Shown: positions 41,188-51,059 of the stretch, in pieces | Layout: every line of letters begins with the position of its first letter | How positions within the stretch are numbered: the first letter of the stretch is position 1 | Assembly (NCBI GenBank): GCA_964547135.1 | Contig: CAZJMK010000008.1 | Span: forward strand, 1-64,000 | DNA from: JAJXSS01 sp964547135 | GTDB lineage: Bacteria; Planctomycetota; Phycisphaerae; Phycisphaerales; Phycisphaeraceae | Direction: 5' to 3' | Length of the DNA stretch: 64,000 bases | The notes under the pieces: model-generated | What the model was told of the DNA's origin: nothing | Databases searched by the model: none | What the model saw: only the letters and a program-made list of their open reading frames with translations | Translations under genes and position numbers: made by a program

Positions 41188-43986
41188 TCATGCGCTTTGT
41201 TTGACCGGCGGGGTAGCGTTCATGATGCGGGGGGTGTAGCCATCGGGGGCGACGGTGCCGTCGAGTTTGTGAATGTCCGGCTGCGGGTTGGCATGCTCGT
41301 GCGCGGTCAGCGTCTTGTCCAATTCTTTTTGTTTGGGTTCTTCAATGGCGGACCAGGCCAATCGCCCTCGGCAGCGCGGGTATTTTGAACAACTCAGCCA
41401 CGGGCCACGCTTGCTGCGACGCAGGTTGAGCGGGCTGTCGCACTTGGGGCAGGGCAGGTCGATGGTCAAAGGCGGAACCTTGGGGGCCACGACCGTACCT
41501 TTTTTGCGGTCCAGTTTCACGATGCCCTTGCACGTCGGATAAGCCGAGCATGACAAAAACGGCCCGAATCGCCCATCGCGTTTGAGCATGGCACTGCCGC
41601 AGAGAGGGCAGGCGATATCGGTTGATTGAGCCGTGATCGGGTTGCCCTCGGCATCAATCGGCGAGGCGAACTTGCAATCCGGGTAACGCGAACACGATAA
41701 AAACCGGCCCTTTTTACCAAAGCGATACACCGTGGCTGCCCCGCAGGTCGGACACATATGCGGTGCCGGCTCAGTCTGAGCTTTGGCGTGGGTCATCGAC
41801 TCATGCGCATTATCCAACCTTGATTTGAACGGCCCATAAAACTGTTTGAGCATCGTCACCCAGTCATGGTGCTCGTCCTCGATTTTGTCGAGTTCCGATT
41901 CCATGCTGCGGGTGTAGGCCAGGTCCATGATTTCGGGGAAACCTTCGATGAGTTTGTCGGTGACCACCTTGCCCAGGTCGGTGGCACGCAGGCGGCGATC
42001 ACCAGGGGCGACCTGTTCGACATATTTGCGGTCTTGAATGGTGGAAATGATCGCGGCATAGGTGCTGGGGCGACCGATGCCCTCTTCTTCGAGCTTCTTT
42101 TGCAGCGAGGCTTCGGTGAAACGCGGCGGGGGACTGGTAAAACCCTGCACCGGGTCCACCTGCAACGGCCCAAGTTGCTGTTGCTCGGCCAACGGCGGCA
42201 ATACCGCATCATCCGCATTGCCACCCCCAGCACCGGGGATGCCCGCCACTTTGTAAAACCCGTCGAACACCAGCGTTCGCCCGTTGGCTTTGAACTTGGC
42301 CAGGTGGGCATTGTCACGGGATAGCGCGCTGATGAGCACCGTCGTCGCGTCCCATTGGGCATGGGTCATCTGACAGGCGACAAAGCGCTTCCAAATCAGG
42401 TGGTACAACTTGAACTGTTCCTCCGACAAGGCATGACGCACACGTTGGGGCGTGAGGGTGACATCGGTGGGGCGGATGGCTTCGTGGGCTTCCTGCGCGT
42501 CCTTGTTGGACGAGGAAAAGAAGTTGGGTTTTTCGGGCAGGTATTTTTCGCCCAGTTGTGAGTTGATGTAGGCACGAACCATCGACAGCGCTTCGCCGGA
42601 GATGTGGGTTGAGTCGGTACGCATGTAGGTGATCAAGCCGGTGGACCCGCCCAAGTCCGCACCAAGGTCGATGCCTTCGTAAAGTTGCTGGGCGATGCGC
42701 ATGGTGCGTTGCAGGGCAAAGCCGAGCTGGTTGGCAGCAGCCTGTTGCAGGGTACTGGTGATAAACGGTCCCGGCGGTCGACTGGTGGTGCGTCGGGTTT
42801 GCAACGACTGCACCACAAAACGCGGCACGTCGGGTGACAACTCCGGTTTGGCGATGACCAATGCTAAAAAGCGGGCTGGGCCTTTGCCTTTGGGGTCTTG
42901 CCATTCTTTGAGTTCACCCAATACCAGCCCCAAACGTTTGCTCACCTGCAAAGCGGCATCACGGTCGGTCAGTTCCGCAGGTTGGCCGTTAACTTCGATG
43001 AGTTCCGCGCGAATGCACTTGTGACTGGACAGCCAGGCGAGCTTTTCCTTGAGGGTGCGACCCTTGACCGCAGCGCTGGGTTGATCGGCAGCCCCGGTTG
43101 CATCAGCACTGCCCTCGGCTTCATCGGCCACCGTCGGTTGCGTTTCATCACCCGATGCGTTGACAGCAGCATGGTTGCCACTGGCTGATTGCAAAAATTC
43201 AAACCAGGCTTGGCGAAGTTTTGGCGTGGCAGCAAGGTCGGTGGCGAAGTACCCGGTGACTTTCCAAAACTCATCGGGGATGAAGGCTTCAATTTCACGT
43301 TCACGGTCCACCACCAACCGCGTGGCCACCGATTGCACACGCCCGGCACTCAACCCTCCTGCCACCTTGCGCCAAAGCAGCGGCGACACCTGATACCCGA
43401 CGATGCGATCGAGGATGCGACGGGCCTGCTGAGCGTTGACCTTGTTTTCGTCAATCGGTCGCGGTTTGTTGAAGGCACTGGTGATTTCACTTTTGGTGAT
43501 GGCGTTGAACACCACCCGTTTGGCGTGCGATGGCTTGATATTCAACGTTTCGGCCAAGTGCCAGGCGATGGCTTCGCCTTCACGGTCCAAGTCGGTGGCG
43601 AACCAGACCTCGGCGGCGTTTTTGGCAGCCTTTTTGAGTTCGCCGACGGTCTTTTTTTTGTTAGCCAACACTTCATACGTCGGGGCAAAATCATGTTCGA
43701 TGTCCACCCCCGGCACCGGCTGCTTCACACCCTTGGGCGCTCGTTCGGGCAGGTCGCGCACATGGCCCACGCTGGCCAACACCTGATACCCCCGGCCAAG
43801 GTATTTGTTGATCGTTTTGGCCTTGGTGGGCGATTCGACAATCACCAAATGTTTACCGCCCCCGGTACTACCACCTTCAGCATCGTGTGACAGGTCATCA
43901 TCACGGTACGTGTCGGCAGCGGCAGCCGGGGCATTGGGCTTGGCTTTGCGGGAACGAGTCGAGGTTGAAGCACTGCGTTTAGCCAT
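41188..43986 (-). CDS. topA: DNA topoisomerase I
   Basis: 932 residues. The Toprim domain holds FATDLDREGE (D132, D134, E136/E138) for magnesium. The catalytic Tyr454 is in GLITYMRTDSTHIS. Three CxxC...CxxxxxC zinc fingers follow near the C-terminus (CPTCGAATVYRFGKKGRFLSCSRYPDC; CPLCGSAMLKRDGRFGPFLSCSAYPTC; CPKCDSPLNLRRSKRGPWLSCSKYPRC). Residues about 265-310 are an acidic, Ala/Asp-rich insertion not common in other bacterial TopA. It relaxes negative supercoils during transcription and replication. Confidence 0.96.
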   Translation of the reverse strand: MAKRSASTSTRSRKAKPNAPAAAADTYRDDDLSHDAEGGSTGGGKHLVIVESPTKAKTINKYLGRGYQVLASVGHVRDLPERAPKGVKQPVPGVDIEHDFAPTYEVLANKKKTVGELKKAAKNAAEVWFATDLDREGEAIAWHLAETLNIKPSHAKRVVFNAITKSEITSAFNKPRPIDENKVNAQQARRILDRIVGYQVSPLLWRKVAGGLSAGRVQSVATRLVVDREREIEAFIPDEFWKVTGYFATDLAATPKLRQAWFEFLQSASGNHAAVNASGDETQPTVADEAEGSADATGAADQPSAAVKGRTLKEKLAWLSSHKCIRAELIEVNGQPAELTDRDAALQVSKRLGLVLGELKEWQDPKGKGPARFLALVIAKPELSPDVPRFVVQSLQTRRTTSRPPGPFITSTLQQAAANQLGFALQRTMRIAQQLYEGIDLGADLGGSTGLITYMRTDSTHISGEALSMVRAYINSQLGEKYLPEKPNFFSSSNKDAQEAHEAIRPTDVTLTPQRVRHALSEEQFKLYHLIWKRFVACQMTHAQWDATTVLISALSRDNAHLAKFKANGRTLVFDGFYKVAGIPGAGGGNADDAVLPPLAEQQQLGPLQVDPVQGFTSPPPRFTEASLQKKLEEEGIGRPSTYAAIISTIQDRKYVEQVAPGDRRLRATDLGKVVTDKLIEGFPEIMDLAYTRSMESELDKIEDEHHDWVTMLKQFYGPFKSRLDNAHESMTHAKAQTEPAPHMCPTCGAATVYRFGKKGRFLSCSRYPDCKFASPIDAEGNPITAQSTDIACPLCGSAMLKRDGRFGPFLSCSAYPTCKGIVKLDRKKGTVVAPKVPPLTIDLPCPKCDSPLNLRRSKRGPWLSCSKYPRCRGRLAWSAIEEPKQKELDKTLTAHEHANPQPDIHKLDGTVAPDGYTPRIMNATPPVKQSA

Positions 43987-44761
43987 GTCGTATCACAAAT
44001 CCTTATAAGTCGTTGTCGTAACCCCGCCCTCGGTCCCCCGGTCCCCGGTCCTTACCCCGGTCCCCGGTCCCCAACCCTTTTTAGCACCCGCTCCCGGCTT
44101 GTTTTCATCGGCCTGATGCACGATGACCTTGGAGCATCATAGGGATACTGTCAAGTCGGCTACCCAGCCGCTATGGTCAACGACCGGGGCTATTGACCCT
44201 TACATCGGTCCATCAAGGGTTATTCGTTGACACAAGGTCGCAGGTTCGCAAAGGTGGGCACTTGAACGACAAATGGAGCCATTGTCAAGTTCAGCGTCAT
44301 GAAAATGGTTCATTCAATCAGGGAAACGCATTCTACTATCGACGGAAAATTCACCGCAGAGTACGCAGAGATCGCAGAGAAAAAAAGAAAGGTCAACGCA
44401 ATACCAAAAAGCCGGGGTAAACAAAAACCGGATTTTGCCACGAAGAAATGAAGGTCACAGGGCTATGAAGTAATCAAGTGGCCGAATAGCCAGATGGTCG
44501 CGAGGGAAGAAGTACGACATAAATTGGATCGACCTCTTTGAGCTGTTCAACCATCGCTAATTCGCCCATGATTACAACTTCTTCATTCGTGTCCTTTGTG
44601 TCTTCCCGGCTCAACTCCGCTTTCTTCACTCTGATTCTTCCTGGCGTCTTGGCAGCTTGGCGTTCATACTGTCGGGTTTGGCTCTGCGATCTCCGCGTTC
44701 TCTCCGGTGAAAAATCGGTTGCTCGGTCAGAACGCGTTTGCCCTGTCATGAAATGGCTCAT
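43987..44761. other. Gap of 775 bases: inverted repeats, no clear gene
   Basis: A GGTCCCCGGTCC-like run lies at about 44027-44085. A long inverted repeat (arms 44299-44382 and 44681-44763) dominates the rest. Short open frames exist, but none has a ribosome site or recognised domain. Confidence 0.7.
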
Positions 44762-44763
44762 TC
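44299..44763. repeat. Long inverted repeat with CCGCAGAGTACGCAGAGATCGCAGAG arms
   Basis: The left arm 44299-44382 (CATGAAAATGGTTCATTC...GGGAAACGCATTCT...TTCACCGCAGAGTACGCAG) and the right arm 44681-44763 (inverse of the same series) are about 70% similar by eye. They flank 300 bases with no gene. The right arm reaches the xerD stop codon. Confidence 0.78.
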
Positions 44764-45844
44764 ACCCCGTGCGTCGTTCGCGCGGATGAAACTGATTGAT
44801 CACCTGTTTCAGTCGGCTGCGATCGACATGCGTATAAATCTGCGTCGTGGCAATATTGGAGTGGCCCAGTAATTCCTGCACCACGCGCAGGTCCGCCCCC
44901 CCGGCCAGCAGATGCGTCGCAAAACTGTGACGCAAGGTGTGCGGATGCACTTCCGAAAGCCCAGCCCGACGAGCGTGTTTGACCACCACCTGCCAGACGA
45001 TGATGCGGGTGATGCCCTTGCCTCGGCTGGATAAAAACAACCGGTGTTTGGGCGACTTTTCCTTCACCTGCCTGGGGCGAAGCTCGGCTTGATACTGGGC
45101 GATGGCCGTGAGCGCCGGCTTGCCGATGGGCACGATCCGTTCCTTGTTGCCCTTGCCGATCACCCGCAACACGCCCAGGTCGGGTAACACCTGATCAACC
45201 GTCAGACCGGCGATTTCACTGGCACGCAATCCGCCGGCGTAAAGCAACTCCAGCATCGCCCGATCACGCAACCAAAGCCGTTCGGTATCCGCTGGGGTTA
45301 CCAGCAGCCGTTTCATTTGATGAACCGACAACACGCCAGGCACGGTGCGCCAGGTGCTGGGTTGGGTCATCAGCTCGGCTGGGTCATGCTCGACGAATAG
45401 CCGTGCTTCCAAAAATCGGCAGAACACACGAATGGTGGCCACATGTCGGGCAATACTGCTCACCACCATTTTTCTGGCGTCGAGTTCGCGCAGGTGAAGA
45501 GCGATACGTTCGAGGGTGAGTTCCGACCAACTGTAATGACGGTGATCGATCATGTACTTGAGCAGGTCGTCCAGGTCCGCGGCATAAGCCTTCATGGTGT
45601 TGTCGGCAAAGCCGCATTCAATGCGACAGTAGCTCAAAAATTGCACAATCGGATCGAGCATCGGCACAGCCTGCGGCGGAAAATCAGCAGGCAGATTCGC
45701 AAGCAACGATGATGAAACGGAACGTGAACCGGCAGAGGCGGGCTTGCCGTTGTTGTTGGTCGCAGGCAGAACGGGGGCGGTGACTCTGACAATGCGCGAT
45801 CGGGCACGAGGCATCGCCTGCGCAGCGACAGGGGCGTTACCCAT
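44762..45844 (-). CDS. xerD: Site-specific tyrosine recombinase XerD
   Basis: 360 residues from the ATG at 45844; the frame opens ten codons earlier at a TTG. The N-terminal about 60 residues are Ala/Ser/Pro-rich and poorly conserved. The core-binding domain is FLSYCRIECGFADNTMKAYAADL, and the catalytic domain has LLYAGGLRASE (Arg), GKGNKER (Lys), HPHTLRHSFATHLL (His/Arg), GHSNI (His) and YTHV (Tyr). This full set shows an active recombinase, probably XerC/D for chromosome-dimer resolution rather than phage integration. No dif site was recognised. Confidence 0.92.
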   Translation of the reverse strand: MGNAPVAAQAMPRARSRIVRVTAPVLPATNNNGKPASAGSRSVSSSLLANLPADFPPQAVPMLDPIVQFLSYCRIECGFADNTMKAYAADLDDLLKYMIDHRHYSWSELTLERIALHLRELDARKMVVSSIARHVATIRVFCRFLEARLFVEHDPAELMTQPSTWRTVPGVLSVHQMKRLLVTPADTERLWLRDRAMLELLYAGGLRASEIAGLTVDQVLPDLGVLRVIGKGNKERIVPIGKPALTAIAQYQAELRPRQVKEKSPKHRLFLSSRGKGITRIIVWQVVVKHARRAGLSEVHPHTLRHSFATHLLAGGADLRVVQELLGHSNIATTQIYTHVDRSRLKQVINQFHPRERRTG

Positions 45845-45905
45845 GGTCGCGGTTGTTGCAGCAGGTTGAGTCAATTGCGTGGTCAGGGCGAGGTTCCTTG
45901 TTCCG

Positions 45906-46123
45906 TCCCCTCTCCCCTCGGGAGAGGGCTAGGGTGAGGGCGTGCCTGATGATTGAACAATCTTTTACTCTCTCATTTCTCTATCATCCGCCCTCACCCG
46001 ACCTCGAAGACTCGGTCACCTTCTCCGGGGGGAGAGGGGGTCCAAGGCCGGATGATTGCCGAATATCAACGCTACTTCAATTCATGACTTTGGTGCCATC
46101 CGGGGCTAAAGCCCTCGGCGTCA
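45906..46123. repeat. Two REP-like elements in opposite orientation and a half TGACGCCG element
   Basis: CCCCTCTCCCCTCGGGAGAGGG...AGGGTGAGGGCG at 45906-45943 faces an inverted degenerate copy (CCCTCACCCGACCTCG...CTCCGGGGGGAGAGGGGG) at 45991-46040. The half element CCGGGGCTAAAGCCCTCGGCGTCA follows at 46100-46123. There is no gene in the 400-base gap up to the Rieske protein. Confidence 0.85.
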
Positions 46124-46244
46124 TTCTTCATCATCATCGGCCATGTCGTCGCAACCTCACCAAACTGCGTCCCGTAACCATCCGCCAACAAACCTCACCA
46201 TATTTTTTGCAGTCAACGCCTGGTTCCCCAGCCTACGATCACCC

Positions 46245-46766
46245 ATGGAACCGATCACCCGTCGTCAATTCACCGTCGCAGCCGGGCTGACCCTGGCGCT
46301 CACCGTATTACCCACCGACTTGCTGGCGCAGAAACGCAAAAAAGATGCGCCGTTGGGTGAACATGAAGCCGGTGATCTGGCGACCGAGCCGTTTGTCATT
46401 GGGGCACTGGCCGACTATCGGCAACCGGGGCTGTACAACCAGCAGCGTGGCAAAGGGGTCTGGGTGGTCAGTGACGGGCAAAAGCTGATCGTGTTATCAA
46501 GTGTTTGCACACACAACGGCTGCCCCGTCGGCTGGGACCCCAAAACCAGTGAGTTCTCATGTCCCTGTCACCACAGCCGATTTACTCAGCAAGGCATCAA
46601 CGTCGATGACCAGCAAAAAGCCAAACGCCCGTTGGAACGTTGTCACCTTTCCTTGGTGGACACGGATAAGGGGCAACAGGTGCAGGTTGATCCGACCAAG
46701 CGTTTCGTGAAATACAAGGACAAGGACGAGTTCGGCGAAACAGGCGCGTATTTGCTTTTCAATTGA
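46245..46766 (+). CDS. Rieske 2Fe-2S protein with Tat signal
   Basis: 173 residues from the ATG at 46245. The twin-arginine start ITRRQF is followed by a hydrophobic stretch, so it is exported folded. The Rieske centre uses C88-T-H90 and C106-P-C-H109, with C93 and C108 placed for the usual disulfide (CTHNGC and CPCHHS). The rest is a small beta domain. It is likely a redox subunit of a respiratory complex, but no cytochrome b partner is adjacent. Confidence 0.9.
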   Translation: MEPITRRQFTVAAGLTLALTVLPTDLLAQKRKKDAPLGEHEAGDLATEPFVIGALADYRQPGLYNQQRGKGVWVVSDGQKLIVLSSVCTHNGCPVGWDPKTSEFSCPCHHSRFTQQGINVDDQQKAKRPLERCHLSLVDTDKGQQVQVDPTKRFVKYKDKDEFGETGAYLLFN

Positions 46767-46812
46767 AGTTGCGGTGCAAAAAAGAAGAGAAGTGGTCAAG
46801 TGATTCAAAATG

Positions 46813-47177
46813 TTTGGCGCGGACGCTTTGCGTCGGCGTTCTGGGTTAGCGCCGCGATTTATCGCGTTGTGAGAAGTGGTCGAGTGGCCAAGTGGTCGAG
46901 TGGTCGAGTGACGAAACCGTATTTGAAAGTTAGCGCCGCGATTTATCGCGTCTGGTCAGAGTGTTTCATCGGTTGGTCGGTGAGTCGGTTAATCGGGAAG
47001 AGCAAAAACAGTTCTGGCCGAGTAACCGATACACTGGCTCACCGATGATCGATGCAGAATACCCGGACCCTCACCACTCGCTGCGCTCGTGGTTCGTTCC
47101 CGGCTTGTTTCTTCAAATTCGAAATCCGAAATTCGAAATCCGAAATCTCCTTCACACTTGACCACTGGGCCACTTGC
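46813..47177. repeat. Composite repeat block on the 3' side of the TolC-like gene
   Basis: GCGCGGACGCTTTGCGTCGGCG (46817-46838), a GCGCCGCGATTTATCGCG hairpin, a CACTTGGC-type array in reverse form (GTGGTCGA, about 46875-46912), then a long composite at 46930-47177 that is inverted against 49061-49302. It contains CGCGATTTATCGCG, GGTCGGTGAGTC octamers, GCAGAATACCCGGAC and CGAAATTC heptamers. The 417-base gap holds no gene. Confidence 0.88.
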
Positions 47178-47183
47178 TCCAAA

Positions 47184-48956
47184 TCACCGCTGGTTTTCAG
47201 GCAATTCCAACACAATGCCGTTGCGTTCCAAAAGTGTGCCGGTGGTGCGCATGAAGTCGGCCACGGCTGCGTTGTAATCCGCCAAGGCCTGCACTTCACG
47301 TGTCTCCGTATCCGCCACGCGCTCCTGACTGCGCAATTTCAGGTCCAGCAAAAACTCGGGCGTCAGGGCCACGCCGGCTTCTTCCTGTCGTTCCAACGAA
47401 CGCAAATTGTCCGCCGCCGCGCGACGCGCCGCCTTCGATACACCGATCAATTCATACGACGTGAGCAACCGCCGCATCGCGTTTTTCACTTCCAATGTCA
47501 CGTCCTGCGCCTGCTGCTGATACGCCAGTGAAAACGCTCTGCGTTCCAACGTGCGCTGCTCAAACAACGCCTCCGGTCCACGATTGCCAATCGGCACCTC
47601 AAACCGCATACCCAACAAATACGTCACAAAATCACCATCATTCAAATCACTGAACGCCCGACCTTCCGATAACCCCAGCCCCTGATAACGCATCGACGCT
47701 TCCAAATTGAGTTGAGGCAGGCGGGCATTGTCCGCCACCCGCAACCGCACCGAGGCGTCCTTGATCTGCAATAACGCTCGTTGCAACTCCGGGCGATTGC
47801 GCATCGCGGTGGTCACCGCATCCAGCAAACTGAATTGAATCGGCGCATCCGCAGGCACATCCAACGGTTCCAGCAACGTTTCGCCCGACAAGGGCATGTC
47901 CGGCGAACCGATCAATCGTTTGAGGTTGTCACTGGCCGCACGCGCCTGTTGACGAGCTGTGATCAAATCACCACGTCGCAGTTCCACCACCGACCCGGCT
48001 TCGGTCTTGCGCACCGGGTTCACGTCAAAAGCCTCACGCTGCTTGATCCGCTGGTAATCCTCCATCGTGCGGTCCAGCAGCCTTTGTTGAATCAGCACCC
48101 GCTGCCGGGCCTGGTAAAGGTTCCAGTATGCTTGTTCCGTGGCCGCAGCCAATTCCAGCAGGGTGCGTTTCAAGTCATGCGCACTTTGCTGCTTGCCACT
48201 CTCAGCCAGCACGATCTGCGAACGCACCACATCACTGCCAAAGCCGCGTAACAAGGGCTGGGTGATACCCAGTTCGATGTTGGCGTTGTAAAACTCAGCC
48301 GGCCCACCGACCACGACAACCGGGTTGTTAAAGGTGCGGGCAATGCTGGTTTGCACGACCACCTGTCCGCCGGTGGTCAGTTGTTTGCGGATGCCGGTGG
48401 TCAGACTATCCGTGTTGGTGACTTGAAACGGCGAGGTGAACGCACTGGCCACCCGTGGTTCATCGACCCGGTTGATATTGCCGTTGGTGAAAAACACCGC
48501 ATCAAACGCCGCTTCCGCCTGCGTCACCTGCGTTTGCCCAATGGCAGGCACCAGCCTGGCTTGTTGCAACTCAATATTGTGCTTCACCGCCAGTTCGACC
48601 GCCTGTTGCAGGCTCAGTTTCACCGTGTCGCCCGCTTCCTGCGGCTGACCCAGCAAATTATTACCCGTGACAAGCGGCTGCCCCTGATACGACTCGATGC
48701 CCGACAAACGGTCCAATTCCGCCTTGCGTTCAGGGGACAGGTCATTATCGACTTCTGAAGTGGCACGGGTCAGTTCCATCACCGGCCCGGGGGCGACGGT
48801 CTGCACCAGCCGACGATGCGCATTGAGCATCTGCTCCCGCATGGCCGTCTCGGCATCACGGTCCATCGGCCCGGCACAACCGGTCAATCCGATTACCCCC
48901 ACGGCTGCCAACGCATACCCCACCGCGTGACGAATCTTCCTGGTATTGACGTTCAT
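47184..48956 (-). CDS. TolC-family outer-membrane efflux lipoprotein
   Basis: 590 residues from the ATG at 48956; the longer frame passes through repeat sequence and is discounted. The lipobox GLTGC gives a lipidated N-terminus near residue 26, like NodT/OprM. Two OEP-type coiled-coil halves are visible: LSLQQAVELAVKHNIELQQARL...AEAAFDAVFFTNGN and SLLDAVTTAMRNRPELQRALLQIKDASVRLRVADNARLPQLNLEASMRYQGLG. It should form the outer-membrane channel of a type I or RND efflux system, but no inner-membrane partner is adjacent. Confidence 0.85.
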   Translation of the reverse strand: MNVNTRKIRHAVGYALAAVGVIGLTGCAGPMDRDAETAMREQMLNAHRRLVQTVAPGPVMELTRATSEVDNDLSPERKAELDRLSGIESYQGQPLVTGNNLLGQPQEAGDTVKLSLQQAVELAVKHNIELQQARLVPAIGQTQVTQAEAAFDAVFFTNGNINRVDEPRVASAFTSPFQVTNTDSLTTGIRKQLTTGGQVVVQTSIARTFNNPVVVVGGPAEFYNANIELGITQPLLRGFGSDVVRSQIVLAESGKQQSAHDLKRTLLELAAATEQAYWNLYQARQRVLIQQRLLDRTMEDYQRIKQREAFDVNPVRKTEAGSVVELRRGDLITARQQARAASDNLKRLIGSPDMPLSGETLLEPLDVPADAPIQFSLLDAVTTAMRNRPELQRALLQIKDASVRLRVADNARLPQLNLEASMRYQGLGLSEGRAFSDLNDGDFVTYLLGMRFEVPIGNRGPEALFEQRTLERRAFSLAYQQQAQDVTLEVKNAMRRLLTSYELIGVSKAARRAAADNLRSLERQEEAGVALTPEFLLDLKLRSQERVADTETREVQALADYNAAVADFMRTTGTLLERNGIVLELPENQR

Positions 48957-49060
48957 AGACGGCAATATAGACCCGCGCAAGCCCACGGTCAATTGAAAAT
49001 CGTACAGTGTACGACCCGGTGGGCTGTAATCTCCGTTCGCGTCGGCCAATGAAGCTGCGG

Positions 49061-49342
49061 AAGTGGCCAAGTAGCCCAGTGGTCGAGTGTGAAGGAGATT
49101 TCGGATTTCGAATTTGAAGAAACAAGCCGGGAACGAACCACGAGCGCAGCGAGTGGTGAGGGTCCGGGTATTCTGCATCGTTCATCGGTGCGCCAGTGAA
49201 TCGGTTACTCGGCCAAAACTGTCTTTGCTCTTCCCGATTAACCGACTCACCGACCAACCGATAAACCACTCCGACCAGACGCGATAAATCGCGGCGCCAA
49301 CGATCAAAGACGATTCCGTCACTCGACCACTTGGCCACTTCC
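49061..49342. repeat. Composite repeat block, inverted relative to 46930-47177
   Basis: In order: octamers AAGTGGCC/AAGTAGCC, heptamers (TTTCGGATTTCGAATTT), GCCGGGAACGAACCACGAGC, CCGGGTATTCTGCA, CGGTTACT, TTCCCGATTAACCGACTCAC octamers, CCAGACGCGATAAATCGCGGCGCC, then CACTCGAC/CACTTGGC. This is the reverse order of the block at 46930, so the TolC gene lies between two inverted copies. Confidence 0.9.
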
Positions 49343-49362
49343 GGTAGGCTACACTGTTGGCT

Positions 49363-50985
49363 ATGAGCAAACTGGCGGTGTCCATTTTCGTGCATGACCC
49401 CGCAACCGCCCTGGCCGATGCCCGGCGCGCCAAGGCAGCCGGGGCCGACATGGTTGAACTGCGTGTCGATGCACTCTTTGAACCCGGCCCACCGCCACAC
49501 AACAAGTTGGCAGCGATGGTGACATTGATCAACCAATGTCCGCTGCCCTGCATTCTGACCTGCCGGCCGGTCTGGGAAGGGGGTTTGTACGAAGGCGACG
49601 ATCAATCACGATTGGCGATTTTCGAACATGCCGGGCTGGCCGACCGCCCACCGGCTTACCTTGATATCGAATTGGCCGCGTACCAGCGTTCCGCCAACCT
49701 GCGACAAAAAGTGCACCTGGTCGTCGATCACCCTTCCGCAATACGACCGCAACCGACGCAGTTGATTTTGTCCAGTCATGATTTTCAAAAGCGCCCTGCT
49801 GACCTGACCGCACGACTCGAAGCCATGACCATCGCCCCGGCTGCACGGGTGCAAAAAATCGTCTGGGCATGTCCGCCCGGCGACCTGCGCGACAGTCTGC
49901 AAATACTGCAACTGCTCCAACACCGCACCAAACCCACCATCGCCCTGGGTATGGGTGAAGCCGGCTTGATGACCCGCGTGTTGGCGAAAAAATTCGGCGG
50001 GCATGTTTCATTCTGCACCCTCGACGATCAGCAGGGCACCGCGCCTGGCCAGGTGAGCATTTCCACCATGCGCGATTTGTACGGTTGGCAACACATCGAC
50101 CCCGCCACGCAGGTGTACGGGGTGATCGGTTGGCCGGTGGGTCATTCGATGAGTCCGCCGATTCACAATGCAGGGTTTCAGGCGGTCGGGTTTGCGGGCG
50201 TGTACCTGCCCCTGCCGATCAGCCCGGGGTATGACAATTTCGCCGCCAATTTGCAGGCTTTGCTCGATTTCAAGGAACTGCACTTTCGCGGGGCATCGGT
50301 GACCATTCCGCACAAGGAAAACCTGATTCGCTTTGTAAAAGAGCGTCAAAACCCCGGCGACTTCATCGAACCGCTTGCCGAGAAAATCGGTGCTGCCAAC
50401 ACGCTGGTGGTGCGCGACGATGGCACGCTGGCCATTTCCAACACTGATTACGCCGCTGCATTGGACGCGGTGTGTCACGGGTTGTCGATTCCCCGTGCGC
50501 AACTGGCGGGCAAACGTGTGGCGGTGCTTGGCGCAGGCGGCGCGGCACGGGCGATCGTGGCTGGGTTTGCCCATCATGGTGCGACGGTGGTGATTTACAA
50601 CCGCACCTTCGACCGAGCCTCGCAACTGGCGGATGAGTTCAATGGTCAGGGCGGCAGGGTCGTGGCGGCACGGTTTGAAAAATTATGCGATTCATGTTGC
50701 GAGGTCATCATCAACTGCACCCCGGTCGGCATGCACCCTAATGTGAATGCTTCGCCGATGGACGATGCAGGTATGGCCACCCATCAAGCGGTGGTTTTCG
50801 ACACCATTTACAACCCGGTGCAGACGAAGTTGCTGCGTAATGCGGCAGCGGCAGGTTGCGTCACGATACCGGGAGTGGAAATGTTCGTGCGTCAGGCCGT
50901 GGGCCAGTTTGAATTATGGACGCAAAAACCCGCACCGACGGAGCTGTTTCGACAGGTGACCTTGCAGCGATTGTCGCCGGGGTGA
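49363..50985 (+). CDS. aroDE: Fused 3-dehydroquinate dehydratase / shikimate dehydrogenase
   Basis: 540 residues from the ATG at 49363. Residues about 1-235 are type I dehydroquinase (AKAAGADMVELRVDALFE; Schiff-base Lys region PAARVQKIVWACPP). Residues about 248-530 are shikimate dehydrogenase (VIGWPVGHSMSPPIHNAGF, VTIPHKENL, NADP site VLGAGGAARAIV). The two steps dehydroquinate to dehydroshikimate to shikimate are consecutive in aromatic amino-acid synthesis. The fused form is known in plants, Chlamydiae and some planctomycetes, and is less common elsewhere in bacteria. Confidence 0.94.
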   Translation: MSKLAVSIFVHDPATALADARRAKAAGADMVELRVDALFEPGPPPHNKLAAMVTLINQCPLPCILTCRPVWEGGLYEGDDQSRLAIFEHAGLADRPPAYLDIELAAYQRSANLRQKVHLVVDHPSAIRPQPTQLILSSHDFQKRPADLTARLEAMTIAPAARVQKIVWACPPGDLRDSLQILQLLQHRTKPTIALGMGEAGLMTRVLAKKFGGHVSFCTLDDQQGTAPGQVSISTMRDLYGWQHIDPATQVYGVIGWPVGHSMSPPIHNAGFQAVGFAGVYLPLPISPGYDNFAANLQALLDFKELHFRGASVTIPHKENLIRFVKERQNPGDFIEPLAEKIGAANTLVVRDDGTLAISNTDYAAALDAVCHGLSIPRAQLAGKRVAVLGAGGAARAIVAGFAHHGATVVIYNRTFDRASQLADEFNGQGGRVVAARFEKLCDSCCEVIINCTPVGMHPNVNASPMDDAGMATHQAVVFDTIYNPVQTKLLRNAAAAGCVTIPGVEMFVRQAVGQFELWTQKPAPTELFRQVTLQRLSPG

Positions 50986-51059
50986 TCGGCCTTTGCATCA
51001 CCCACGCCCGAACTTCACGTCCGCATGAAGTTGATGAGTGTTTCATCAACAGCAACAAC

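Noticed and set aside
44762..45844. xerD as the integrase of the capsid island
   Set aside because: It is 24 kb away, on its own, with Xer-type length and catalytic set; the island has no attachment sites pointing to it.
47184..49178. Longer TolC frame starting at 49178
   Set aside because: The first 74 codons pass through repeat modules and give the same residues (MQNTRTLTTRCARG) as the unrelated frame at 47052; the lipoprotein signal begins at 48956.
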